A DNA stretch of 64,000 bases. It comes from Micromonospora citrea (GTDB taxonomy: Bacteria > Actinomycetota > Actinomycetes > Mycobacteriales > Micromonosporaceae). The stretch lies in assembly GCF_900090315.1 (NCBI RefSeq), contig NZ_FMHZ01000002.1, positions 1,466,501-1,530,500 on the forward strand, read 5' to 3'. The notes under the pieces were generated by a model. The model saw nothing but the letters and a program-made list of their open reading frames with translations, did not search any database and was not told the DNA's origin. Numbering within the stretch: position 1 is the first letter of the stretch; each line of letters starts with the position of its first letter. The translations under genes and the position numbers were made by a program. This document shows, in pieces, positions 36,677 to 45,214 of the stretch.

Positions 36677-37984
36677 ATGGAAGAAAACCCGTCCAGTCCG
36701 CATAATTTCGGCAACGAGCTGCGCCGGCTCCGCCTGGAGTCGGGGTATTCGTTGAGTGATCTCGCCCGAGAGATCAATTACACCAAGGGGCACCTCTCGA
36801 AGATCGAGTCGGGACACAAGCGACCCAGCCTCGAGATGGCCCGACTCTGCGACGCGTTCTTCGCCGCCGACGGCACGCTCCTCCGGCTCGTCTCGGCGCG
36901 GCGCGCGCCCGAGGCCGGCGACACCGCCGGAGCGGATCGGAGGGACGAGGGATTGACCATTCACACCCGTCCAGACGGCTCAGGCGAGTTCCACGCGGTC
37001 AGCCGCCGCGCGCTGCTCGCCTCCGGCACCGTGGCGATGATGTCCTGGACGGCCCGCCCGGTGGCCGCCGCACCACCGGCCGCGGTCCTCCAGGACGGTT
37101 TCGACGCCTACCGCCGCCAGCTGACCAACCTTCGGGCACTCGGCCAGACCAGTCCGCCGGCCGAGGTCTTTCCGCAGGCCGCAGCGGTGGTGAGCGCGTT
37201 GCGCGGTCGCGCCGTGCGGGCATCCGGCACCGAGCGGGCGCAGGCGCTCTTCCTGGCGGCGCGGTTCGCCGAGTACGCGGGCTGGATGGCCCAGGAGAAC
37301 GGCGACGACACCACCTCCACCTGGTGGACGGCGCTCGCGGTCGAGCTGGCCGAGGCGGGCGACGACCCCGAGATGGCGGGCTACGCGCTGGTTCGCGCAG
37401 CCGAGATCGCGCTCTACCGGCAGGACGCGATCGGCGTGCTGGACGCCGGCCAGGCGGCGTTGGCCCGGCCCGCCGGGGCGCGGGTGCGGGCCTTCGCGCT
37501 CCAGCGGATCGCGCAGGGCCACGCCCTCGCCGGTGACGAGGTCCGCTGCCTGCGCGCGCTCGACCAGGCCGAGGAGCTGGTCGACCCGATCGGCGTCGAG
37601 GCCGTTGCCGGGCCGCCGCTGGGCACCAGCACCGTCCACAACCCGATCCCGTTCGTCCGCGGCTGGTGCCTGCACGACCTGGGCAGGCCGGCGAAGGCCG
37701 CCGAGGTGCTCGTGCCCGAGTTCGACCGCATCCCGGCGTCGGCGTTCCGCGCGCGGGCCCGCTACGGCGCGCGGCTGGCGCTGGCGCTGGCCAGCCAGCG
37801 GCAACTGGACCACGCGTGCGCCGTGGCCGAACAGACGATCGCCGCGGCCCAACTGGTCGACTCCGCCACCGTCCGGGTCGACCTCCGCCTCCTGCGGCGG
37901 ACCCTCGGTCGCTGGCGGGACGCACCCGAGGTCCGCCGGACGAACCAGGGCCTGACCGCCGTGCTGCACGTCGGCGGCAACTGA
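36677..37984 (+). CDS. XRE-family HTH regulator with C-terminal TPR-like region
   Basis: 435 residues. Cro/C1-type HTH at about 10-65 (LRRLRLESGYSLSDLAREI, YTKGHLSKIESGHKRPS). A linker then contains SRRALLASGTVAMMSWTA, which looks like a Tat signal but lies at about residue 108, inside a DNA-binding protein. Helical repeats follow from about 150 to the end (ALFLAARFAEYAGWMAQENGD, RAFALQRIAQGHALAGD), as in actinobacterial XRE-TPR regulators that sense ligands or peptides. It lies 243 bases before the TIR operon on the same strand and is the likely local regulator. Confidence 0.85.
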   Translation: MEENPSSPHNFGNELRRLRLESGYSLSDLAREINYTKGHLSKIESGHKRPSLEMARLCDAFFAADGTLLRLVSARRAPEAGDTAGADRRDEGLTIHTRPDGSGEFHAVSRRALLASGTVAMMSWTARPVAAAPPAAVLQDGFDAYRRQLTNLRALGQTSPPAEVFPQAAAVVSALRGRAVRASGTERAQALFLAARFAEYAGWMAQENGDDTTSTWWTALAVELAEAGDDPEMAGYALVRAAEIALYRQDAIGVLDAGQAALARPAGARVRAFALQRIAQGHALAGDEVRCLRALDQAEELVDPIGVEAVAGPPLGTSTVHNPIPFVRGWCLHDLGRPAKAAEVLVPEFDRIPASAFRARARYGARLALALASQRQLDHACAVAEQTIAAAQLVDSATVRVDLRLLRRTLGRWRDAPEVRRTNQGLTAVLHVGGN

Positions 37985-38021
37985 CGACAACGATCCGGCG
38001 GAGCACGCGGTACCAGGTGTT

Positions 38022-38068
38022 CCGTTGTCTGTCCGATCGGGCGAGGGAAACGCCATTGTGTTCCCTCG
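38022..38068. promoter_or_regulatory. Inverted repeat and repeated motif in front of the TIR operon
   Basis: CGAGGGAA (38042-38049) and TTCCCTCG (38061-38068) form a perfect dyad with an 11-base gap. Nearby CCGTTGTC (38022-38029) also occurs before the XRE gene (36626-36633) and, inverted, as GACAACG at 37986-37992. These are candidate operators for the XRE regulator. The dyad could instead be a weak terminator of the XRE gene. Confidence 0.4.
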
Positions 38069-38227
38069 ATGGTTGGTGAAACTCTTGTTCCGCCGAACCG
38101 ATTGACGCATCGGCCGCGGCTCGACACGCGACCCGAGACCGTCTTCACCGCAGTTTCTTCGACCTGTCCGCCGATGACCTCACCTGCTCATCGGTCGGGC
38201 CGTCAACCTTCTCGAAAGGCGGGGCCG

Positions 38228-38842
38228 ATGGCCGGCGCATTCATCAATTACCGGACGGGCGACGGCCACGACAAGGCCGCGCTGCTCAACGAGAGACTGT
38301 GCGCCGTCTTCGGCAAGGAGCAGGTCTTTCTCGACTCCACCGGCCTGCCGGCCGGTCGACTGTTTCCGCCGGAGTTGAAGCGACGCCTCCGCGAGAGCAG
38401 CGTCCTGCTCGTCCTCATCGGCAGAAACTGGCTCGACGTCCGGGACGCGAACGGACTCCGACGGATCGACGACCCTGACGACTACGTGCGCTACGAGATC
38501 CGTAAATCGATCAAGCGGCAGAAGGTCGTGCTGCCGGTCCTGCTGGACGGGGCGCCCCTGCCGTCCCCCGTGGACCTGCCCGGGGACATCGTCGACCTGC
38601 CGAGCTTCCAGTACCGGCACCTGCGCACGCGCGAGGAGGCCAAGGACCTCGAAGAGATCGTCAGGGTCCTCCGCCCGCACATCCTGGAGCGCGGCGGGTC
38701 GAGCAACGCGGCAGTCACCACGAACAATTCGTACGCGCCGAACGGCGCCGCCGCCAGCGGCTCCAACGCGTCGGCCGTCTACAACAACCACAACGCCCCG
38801 GGGTCGCGGGCGGACCGCTTCGACGCGGGCGGGAACGAATGA
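38228..38842 (+). CDS. TIR-domain protein
   Basis: 204 residues from ATG, AAAGG 9 bases upstream. TIR domain at about 1-150: box 1 AGAFINYRTGDG, then VFLDSTGLPAGRLF, a Glu (E49) close to the catalytic Glu of NAD-cleaving TIR domains, LLVLIGRNWLD, and VRYEIRKSIKRQKVVLPVLL. The C-terminal tail is Asn/Ser/Ala-rich (TTNNSYAPNGAAASG, YNNHNAPG). Bacterial TIR domains commonly hydrolyse or cyclise NAD as immune effectors. The gene overlaps the next by four bases (ATGA), so the two proteins are probably made together. There is no membrane segment. Confidence 0.85.
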   Translation: MAGAFINYRTGDGHDKAALLNERLCAVFGKEQVFLDSTGLPAGRLFPPELKRRLRESSVLLVLIGRNWLDVRDANGLRRIDDPDDYVRYEIRKSIKRQKVVLPVLLDGAPLPSPVDLPGDIVDLPSFQYRHLRTREEAKDLEEIVRVLRPHILERGGSSNAAVTTNNSYAPNGAAASGSNASAVYNNHNAPGSRADRFDAGGNE

Positions 38843-41172
38843 GCGAGACGACCGACCGCCCGGAGCCGGCCGGCGAAACGGAGCAGCCCGGCACTGCGCC
38901 ACCCGTCGTCGGAGAGCCGCCGGTGCCCCCTACGGCCCAGGCGGCGCTGCCGATCGCGCCGGAAGGGCCGCCCGTGCCCGCCCAGCGTCGCCCCGAGCCG
39001 CCGTCCGCACGACCTGCGGACGATCCGGTGGCCGAGAAGGTCCGCAAGGACTTCGACGCCGAGTCGACCAAGGGCAAGCAGCCGACCGCGCCCGGCGCGA
39101 TGGACGACGACGACAGGGTCGACTACGACCCCGAGGAGCAGCAGCAGCGCGAACGCTTCCAGAAGAACCAGAGCAGGGCCGACCGTGGCGCGGCGGCCTC
39201 CGGGCCGAACGCCCGGGCGTACTACCACGACCGGCGCGTCTACCACGCCTACTTCGGCGGCCGGAGGTTCACCGTCCAGTACGGCGTGTTCGGTCCGGCG
39301 TACGTCGCGGCGGAGGTAAGCACCTACGTACCCGTACCGAACGCCGACGTGATGCGGGAGGCGCTCGGGAGGCAGCACCTCATCCGCCTCTGCGGCGAGG
39401 ACGGCAGCGGCCGCCGGACCACGGCGATCAAGCTCCTCGACGAGGTCGGCTGCCGGCGCGACCGGATCGGCACGGTCGAGGTCGACGACGACCTGATCTT
39501 CTCGGTGCTGGCCGAGGACTGCGTGATGGAGCGCGGGGCCGGCATCATCATCGACCGCGACGACCGTCCGATGCGGGACGGGGCGGTCGACGCCCTGCGC
39601 CGGCGAGCCCGGGACGCGGGCGCCTTCGTCGTCATCCTGGACAGCACCGGGCGCGCGAACGCGGAGGCCTCCTTCGCGCACGAGCATCCCGACCACCGGG
39701 AGGTGCTGGGACGCCACCTCTGGGTGCTGCTGGCCACCGGCGCGGCCCCGGCACGGACGAGGGACACGGACCAGGCCAACCGGGCCTACCACGACAGGGC
39801 CGTCCAGCACCCCGCCGTGACCAGCAGGATCCGGCTGGCCACCTCGGTCCGCTACGTGGTCCGGCTCGCCGAACACCTCGCGGGCAACCCGGACCGGGAG
39901 GGCGACCTCGACCAACTGCTGGCCGAGTGGGACAACCAGTCCCGCACGCTCGCGAAGGACATCCTCTCCCCCGCCGAGAAGACCGGGGAGAAGGCACACC
40001 TGATACCGCACCGGCAGGCGTTCCGGATCGCGTACGCGGTCTTCGCCGGTCATCCGCTCTCCGACGTGTTCCACGCCGGCGAGCTGCTCAGCCAGCAGAT
40101 CATCCCGCGCTACGAGACGCGCGGCACCACACCCGACCGGCTCGTCTTCGACGGCAACATCGACAGGCTGATCCACCCGTCGATGGTGGCGCCCGCGCGC
40201 GGCGACGAGCAGCGGCCGGGCCCGCGCTGCGCCGAACTGGCCGACGAGACCCTGATCCGGGCGATCCTCGACGTCGCCTGGCACGACTACGACACCCTGC
40301 GTGGTCCGCTGATGGCCTGGCTGACGGTGCTGGCCGGGAACCGTTCCTGGCAGGTCCGGCTGCGCGCCGCGCAGATCGCCGGGATCCTGGCCGGCTTCGA
40401 CTTCGACCAGGTGTACCGCGTCCTGATCGGGGTCTGGGCCCGCTGGCAGGCGACCTACCGGCGCTCGGCGGCCCTGGCCATGGACATGGCCTACGTGGAC
40501 GCGAGGCTCACCCGGCGCGTACGGCGGCGGGTGTACGACTGGTCGCGCAGCCCCGACCCGCTGCTGCAGGACAGCGCGGCCCGCGTCTACGGCATGCGGC
40601 TGGGCGAGGAGGACGTCCCCCGGGCCATCCGCGAGCTGGCCCGGATGGGTCGCCAACCCGAACTGGCCGCCAGCAGCTCGGTCGCCGCGGCGATGAGCAT
40701 GCTCTTCCTCTCCGGCGCCGCCGACGACGTGATGGACGAGCTGGCGGACTGGGTGGCGTCGCCCAACGAGCACCTTCCGCAGCACGCCGTACGGGCCCTG
40801 GTCGTCCTCGCCCGCCAACCCGGCAGCGTCGATCGGCAGGGTTGGCCCGCGCTGCCCGAACTCGCCGAACGCCGGGAACGGTGGCAGCGCGCCCTGGTCG
40901 ACCTGTGGCGCAACGCGCTCACCAACGCCGAGACCTCACGTCGCGCCTGGGAGCCGATGCGCAAGTGGCTGCTCGCCGCCGACCACGACGGGAAGCTCCG
41001 GGCCTTCGTCGAGCCGCTGGCGATGGAGATCTTCGCGAGGCCGCTGGACAGTCGGGCCCGCTTCAACCTCCGGCTCTGGCGGAACCGCCATCCGGACGCG
41101 GTGCTCATCGCCGCGCTCATCCGCCGGCTCACGCCGGGAACGACTCGGGAGGCAACCGATGGGGATATCTGA
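38839..41172 (+). CDS. P-loop-like NTPase with helical (HEAT-like) repeats, partner of the TIR protein
   Basis: 777 residues, not a recognised family. About 1-115 is Pro/Glu-rich and disordered. A nucleotide-binding-like core follows (about 170-330) with a degenerate P-loop LCGEDGSGRRTTAIKLL, where Arg replaces the usual Lys, and a Walker-B-like AFVVILDSTG. A region of alpha-helical repeats (about 450-720) resembles HEAT units (VRLRAAQIAGILAGFDFDQV, LAASSSVAAAMSML, HAVRALVVLARQPG). The plan resembles STAND-type sensors paired with TIR effectors. It overlaps the TIR gene at its start and the next gene by 14 bases. Confidence 0.75.
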   Translation: MSETTDRPEPAGETEQPGTAPPVVGEPPVPPTAQAALPIAPEGPPVPAQRRPEPPSARPADDPVAEKVRKDFDAESTKGKQPTAPGAMDDDDRVDYDPEEQQQRERFQKNQSRADRGAAASGPNARAYYHDRRVYHAYFGGRRFTVQYGVFGPAYVAAEVSTYVPVPNADVMREALGRQHLIRLCGEDGSGRRTTAIKLLDEVGCRRDRIGTVEVDDDLIFSVLAEDCVMERGAGIIIDRDDRPMRDGAVDALRRRARDAGAFVVILDSTGRANAEASFAHEHPDHREVLGRHLWVLLATGAAPARTRDTDQANRAYHDRAVQHPAVTSRIRLATSVRYVVRLAEHLAGNPDREGDLDQLLAEWDNQSRTLAKDILSPAEKTGEKAHLIPHRQAFRIAYAVFAGHPLSDVFHAGELLSQQIIPRYETRGTTPDRLVFDGNIDRLIHPSMVAPARGDEQRPGPRCAELADETLIRAILDVAWHDYDTLRGPLMAWLTVLAGNRSWQVRLRAAQIAGILAGFDFDQVYRVLIGVWARWQATYRRSAALAMDMAYVDARLTRRVRRRVYDWSRSPDPLLQDSAARVYGMRLGEEDVPRAIRELARMGRQPELAASSSVAAAMSMLFLSGAADDVMDELADWVASPNEHLPQHAVRALVVLARQPGSVDRQGWPALPELAERRERWQRALVDLWRNALTNAETSRRAWEPMRKWLLAADHDGKLRAFVEPLAMEIFARPLDSRARFNLRLWRNRHPDAVLIAALIRRLTPGTTREATDGDI

Positions 41173-42025
41173 CGGCTTCTTCCGCCGACTCTGGCGACGG
41201 ATCCGGGGTGACGGCGGCGACCGGGCCCCGATCCAGCCCAGGCCCGCGGAGGTCTACGAACCCCCGGCGAGCGACGCCCCGCTCGTCGTACCGGCCAGGG
41301 GCGACGTCTACGACTTCCACGTCTACGCGCACCTGCGGTGGGACAGCCCGTCCCGGCACTTCGACATCTACGAGATCGAGGAGGAGGCTGCCGCGTACCA
41401 GGACGTCGCGCGGGAACGGACGATGCAGACGGTGTGGCGTCATGCCCGGTCGCTCGACCCGCTCGACCCGGCGGGAGCCGAGCTGGTGCTCAACGACGCG
41501 CTCGCCACCGGCTTCTGCTGGCCGAAGGCGAGCCCGGACCTGCGGTGCCGCCCGTCGGTGCGGGTGTTGATGGATCCGCGGCTGCGCGAGCAGAAGGCCC
41601 CGCTGGAGCTGCGGCGCGTCGAGCAGCAGTTGGCGTTGGCGCGCGACGAGGTGGTCCGGGCCCGCACCGAGCAGTGGCTGCGCGGGTTCCAGGAGCTCGA
41701 ACAGTTCCACCACCTCGGCAAGGACGAGCGGCAGTTCCTGCTTCCGTTCGCCGCCAGCCTCGTCGACGGCGAACTCGCGACGGTGACCCGCGCCCTCGCC
41801 GACGAGCGGCGGGCCCGGTACGACGAACTGGTCGGGGTGCTCGCCCAGGCCGTACGCGACCACGAGCGGGTCGGCCTGTTCGAGTTCGCGAACGCGTACG
41901 ACAAGGCGCTGCGCGCGTTCTGCCGCCAGATGGGCGTCGACCTGGGCAAGTGGCATCTCGCCGACTTCGGCGAGGCGGTCGAGCCCGTCGAGCTGGGCGA
42001 CGGGCATCCGGGAGCCGCACGGTGA
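41159..42025 (+). CDS. Coiled-coil hypothetical protein of the TIR operon
   Basis: 288 residues. The N-terminus is basic (MGISDGFFRRLWRRIRGDGG), perhaps membrane-touching. A beta-rich piece follows (VPARGDVYDFHVYAHLRWD, FDIYEIEEEAAAYQDVA) and then a long charged helical region (PLELRRVEQQLALARDEVV, TRALADERRARYDELVGVL). I do not recognise the family. It overlaps both neighbours (14 and 4 bases), so it is an integral member of the operon. Confidence 0.7.
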   Translation: MGISDGFFRRLWRRIRGDGGDRAPIQPRPAEVYEPPASDAPLVVPARGDVYDFHVYAHLRWDSPSRHFDIYEIEEEAAAYQDVARERTMQTVWRHARSLDPLDPAGAELVLNDALATGFCWPKASPDLRCRPSVRVLMDPRLREQKAPLELRRVEQQLALARDEVVRARTEQWLRGFQELEQFHHLGKDERQFLLPFAASLVDGELATVTRALADERRARYDELVGVLAQAVRDHERVGLFEFANAYDKALRAFCRQMGVDLGKWHLADFGEAVEPVELGDGHPGAAR

Positions 42026-43248
42026 GCGGGGGGCGCCGGAACGCGGCGCTGTCCGCCGTGCTGCTGCTCGCCGTCGCGCCGCTGGTGGCCGGTTGCGAGC
42101 CGAAGATCCGCGAGACGCCGCCGTGCGATTGGCTGGCCGAGTCGCCGCGGTCGGGGGCCGGACGGCTGGCCGTCCTCGTCGACGTCTCCACCTCGACCCG
42201 GTCCGCGTCGGGGGTGGGCTCCGTGGACTATCCGTCCGCCCTCCGCGAGGAGATCGAACGGGCGGTCACGGACCAGCGGACGGTCGCCCTCTCCGCGTTC
42301 AGCGGCCCCGCCAGCGACCTCAGCCTGACGATCCGGTCGACCAACTGGAAGGAGCAGGCCAGGAACGCGGAGAACCAGGCCGGCAAGCGGGAGGACGCCC
42401 GCGACTGTCTGACGGACGACGTACGACAGCTCCAGCAGGTCCAGCCCACGGCAGGCGGCACCGACATCCTGCGCGCGGTCAGTCAGGCCTCGGCGTGGCT
42501 GCGCATGGACTCGACGGCCCCCTCCCGGCATCTGGTGATCGCGACCGACGGGCTGGTGACCCACGGCTGCGCCGACCTCACCCGCTCCAGGTTCCGGGGG
42601 CAGCCCGAGATCGACGCCATCGCCGGGGAGTGCCTGAAGGGCGAGATCCAGCCGAAGGAACTCGAGGGCATCACCGTCACCATGATCGGCGTCGGACGTC
42701 CCGCCGCCGATCAACCGATCCCCGGTACGGCACAGGCGAGCTGGCTGCGGGCGCTGTGGGCGCGGCTCTGCGCGGAAGCGGGTGGGACCTGCGCTCCCGA
42801 CGCGGGCACGGTGCCTCGCAGCACGGCGGCCGGGCCGGCGGCCGGGACCGACGCGGCCGCCCAGGACCCCCCGGTGAGCTTCGGCCCGGACCTGACGAGC
42901 TTCTCCGTTCCCGGGGCGCTCTTCGACACCGGCAGGTGGACGCTCCGCCCGGAGGCGGCCCGGGTGCTGACCCGGATCGCCGTGCAGATCAGGTCCAGGC
43001 CCTACACGAAGGTCGTCGTCGAGGGGTACGCCGACCCCCGGGCCGGCGGGGACGTGGACAACCAGACCCTGTCCGAGAATCGGGCACGGGCGGTCGCGGA
43101 GGCGCTCGCCGCCGACGGGGTGCGGTCCCCGCAACCGAGGGGCATGGGCCCGACCACCACGTGCTTCGACGGCACCGCTGTCGCACAGAGCGACAACTCC
43201 GACGCGGCGCTGCAGTGCCTGCGCCGCGTCGACATCACCGCGAGCTGA
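42022..43248 (+). CDS. Lipoprotein with VWA and OmpA-like domains
   Basis: 408 residues from GTG overlapping the previous stop. A lipoprotein signal (VSGGRRNAALSAVLLLAVAP, lipobox LVAGC) is followed by a von Willebrand A domain. Its full metal site is DVSTSTRS, the Thr in TAGGTDI and the Asp in ATDGLVTHG. After a short linker comes an OmpA-C domain (SVPGALFDTGRWTLRPEAARVL, VEGYADPRAGGD, QTLSENRARAVAEALAADGV) that would bind peptidoglycan. VWA plus OmpA on an actinobacterial lipoprotein places this part of the system on the outer face of the membrane, bound to the wall. Confidence 0.85.
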   Translation: MSGGRRNAALSAVLLLAVAPLVAGCEPKIRETPPCDWLAESPRSGAGRLAVLVDVSTSTRSASGVGSVDYPSALREEIERAVTDQRTVALSAFSGPASDLSLTIRSTNWKEQARNAENQAGKREDARDCLTDDVRQLQQVQPTAGGTDILRAVSQASAWLRMDSTAPSRHLVIATDGLVTHGCADLTRSRFRGQPEIDAIAGECLKGEIQPKELEGITVTMIGVGRPAADQPIPGTAQASWLRALWARLCAEAGGTCAPDAGTVPRSTAAGPAAGTDAAAQDPPVSFGPDLTSFSVPGALFDTGRWTLRPEAARVLTRIAVQIRSRPYTKVVVEGYADPRAGGDVDNQTLSENRARAVAEALAADGVRSPQPRGMGPTTTCFDGTAVAQSDNSDAALQCLRRVDITAS

Positions 43249-43268
43249 ACGATTCTGTGGAGGATCGC

Positions 43269-44639
43269 ATGGCGGAGGGCAGCACTCAGACCAACGGTCG
43301 CCGACCGAGATGGGTCGCACCCGCACCGTGCGCCGGCGCACCCGGCGACCCGATCGGCCTCGGCCCGACCCGCTACGCCGAGGAGAATCCGAACGACCTC
43401 GAGGCGGCCGCGCTGTTGCGGGCGTTCACCGCCGGGAACGCCTCCCTGCGGCAGTCGCAGGATGCGGTCAACGCGGCAGGCGCCGACATGGTCACCCGCT
43501 ACCACGTGGCGCGGGCCCGGATCGACGACGTCAACCGCTTCCGGGCGGTCGGCAGCGTCGTCGAGGCGTGCGAGGAGAACGACCGGATCGTGCGGCGGCA
43601 CACCAGGGACGGTCCGGAGGACCGCCGCAGGCGCCTGATGCCGCCGAAACTGCTCTGGGTCGTGCTCGGTGTGTCGGCGCTCTTCGACGCCTCCTTCATC
43701 GGCGATCTGATGCAGCAGATCTTCGACGTGGACTGGCGGCATCCGCTCTACTACTTCGCCTACCTGCCGGGCATCGGCATCGCGGTCTGCCTCTACGCGG
43801 CCGGGGTGGCCCTGGCGACGCACCTCTTCCGGCGCCAGGACCGGTTGAGCCGGCGGCGGAAGGTGCCACGGCTCAACCCCGCCGTGGCGCTGCGCCGCCT
43901 GTTCTGGGACTGGCGGCCCGGTCCCCTGGAGCGGCGGGAGGACGATCTGCCCTGGTCGCGTCTGCCCGGCCCGGTCCTGGCCGCCTCGCTGGTCCTGGCG
44001 CTGCTCGGTGTCGCCGCGTTGGTCCGCGCGCAGTACGCGGCCGAGGAGTTCGACAGCCTGGCGGTCTTCCAGCCGGTCTTCGTGGTGCTGCTCATCCTGC
44101 TGAGCGTCGGCGCCATCGCGATCAAGGTGCAGTCGCACAACCCGTACGCGGACAGCAGCGAGCGTGCCCGCGACAAGGTCAGTACCGCCGAGAAGCAGGC
44201 CGCCGACCTCATCGGGAAGGCGCGTGACGCGGTGGCGGCACACGCCAAGGCCTGGGACGCGCTCCGGTCGTCGATCTCCACGGCCACGGCGACGGCCCGC
44301 GAGGTCGTGGAGGAGGCCTGCGCCGTCATGCTGGAGACCCGGGGTCGCCGGACGCCCCGCGACAGGGTCGACATCAACCTGCCGCTGGTGTGGCTCGCCT
44401 GGCCGACGGAGAACGACGCCGGCCCTCGGGCCGACACCCAACTCCCCGGCCTCGACCTGAAGCTCCTCGACTACGCGACCGACGTCGCCGAGCGCTACGA
44501 GCCCAAGGAGCTGGACCGGCACCTGCAGGAGGCGATCGACAGGTTGAACGGCCAGTTCGAGCTGGACCGTCGTGCTGCCGACAGCCAGGCGGGCACGCGG
44601 GACGAGCCGGGGGGCGTCACGGACGACGAGGAGCGCTGA
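43269..44639 (+). CDS. Multi-pass membrane protein with coiled coil, last gene of the TIR operon
   Basis: 456 residues from ATG, GTGGAGGAT upstream. An N-terminal soluble part of about 120 residues precedes four predicted membrane helices in two pairs (KLLWVVLGVSALFDASFIG, YFAYLPGIGIAVCLYAAGVA; LPGPVLAASLVLALLGVAAL, FQPVFVVLLILLSVGAIAI). A helical cytoplasmic region then begins RARDKVSTAEKQAADLIGKA and ends in an acidic tail. Family unknown. It could be the membrane anchor or pore of the operon. It is 20 bases after the VWA gene and ends 49 bases from the convergent macrodomain gene. Confidence 0.75.
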   Translation: MAEGSTQTNGRRPRWVAPAPCAGAPGDPIGLGPTRYAEENPNDLEAAALLRAFTAGNASLRQSQDAVNAAGADMVTRYHVARARIDDVNRFRAVGSVVEACEENDRIVRRHTRDGPEDRRRRLMPPKLLWVVLGVSALFDASFIGDLMQQIFDVDWRHPLYYFAYLPGIGIAVCLYAAGVALATHLFRRQDRLSRRRKVPRLNPAVALRRLFWDWRPGPLERREDDLPWSRLPGPVLAASLVLALLGVAALVRAQYAAEEFDSLAVFQPVFVVLLILLSVGAIAIKVQSHNPYADSSERARDKVSTAEKQAADLIGKARDAVAAHAKAWDALRSSISTATATAREVVEEACAVMLETRGRRTPRDRVDINLPLVWLAWPTENDAGPRADTQLPGLDLKLLDYATDVAERYEPKELDRHLQEAIDRLNGQFELDRRAADSQAGTRDEPGGVTDDEER

Positions 44640-44688
44640 GCCGCACCGGGCGCGGGCTCGGCGCTCCTCCCCGGCCTCGCCGGTGCCG

Positions 44689-45177
44689 TCACCCGTGGTC
44701 GTACACCGTCACGGCGACGTCGCGCTCGCAGAGGGTACGCACGATGATCGGCTCCATCCGGGTCCAGGTGCCGCCGGCGAGCCCGCAGCCGATCCTGGGC
44801 ATGTGCACGGACGCCCCCAGCGCCTGCGCGTGGTCGGCGAGCGACGTCAGGCAGCGTTCGACGGCGTCGTAGCGGATCGGTGGCCCGTTGCTGCCGGTCC
44901 TCGTCCCGCGCTGGCCGACCATGTTCGCCACACACAGGTCGGGCGCGACCCGCACCAGCCGGATCGCGCCGAGCGCGAAGTCGTTGCCCGCGCGATGCCG
45001 GTGCCAGTCGCGGTAGTCGCGTTCGGGCTGCGGCCAGCGCTTGGAGACGGCCAGCACGAAGCCCTTGCCCCAGCCACCCACGTCGTTGCAGACGTGCGCG
45101 ACCACCTTCGGCCCCTTGGCCTGCGGGCTGGTCGCGTCGCCCTTGATGATCCTCAGCGGCGTCACGCCGGCCAGCAT
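44689..45177 (-). CDS. TARG1-like macrodomain protein (ADP-ribose binding)
   Basis: 162 residues, a single macrodomain. IIKGDATSP, VAHVCNDVGGWGKGFV, LGAIRLVRVAPDLCVANMVGQ and MPRIGCGLAGGTW line up with human TARG1, which removes ADP-ribose from glutamate and from DNA. The TARG1 catalytic Asp (after GCGL) is Ala here (about residue 134) and the catalytic Lys region reads AIRLVRV, so activity may differ. The gene is 37 bases downstream of the M23 peptidase gene on the same strand and converges on the TIR operon. Confidence 0.85.
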   Translation of the reverse strand: MLAGVTPLRIIKGDATSPQAKGPKVVAHVCNDVGGWGKGFVLAVSKRWPQPERDYRDWHRHRAGNDFALGAIRLVRVAPDLCVANMVGQRGTRTGSNGPPIRYDAVERCLTSLADHAQALGASVHMPRIGCGLAGGTWTRMEPIIVRTLCERDVAVTVYDHG

Positions 45178-45214
45178 GCCAGCCGCGTACGACGGCCTCG
45201 GCCCATTTTCGGCG

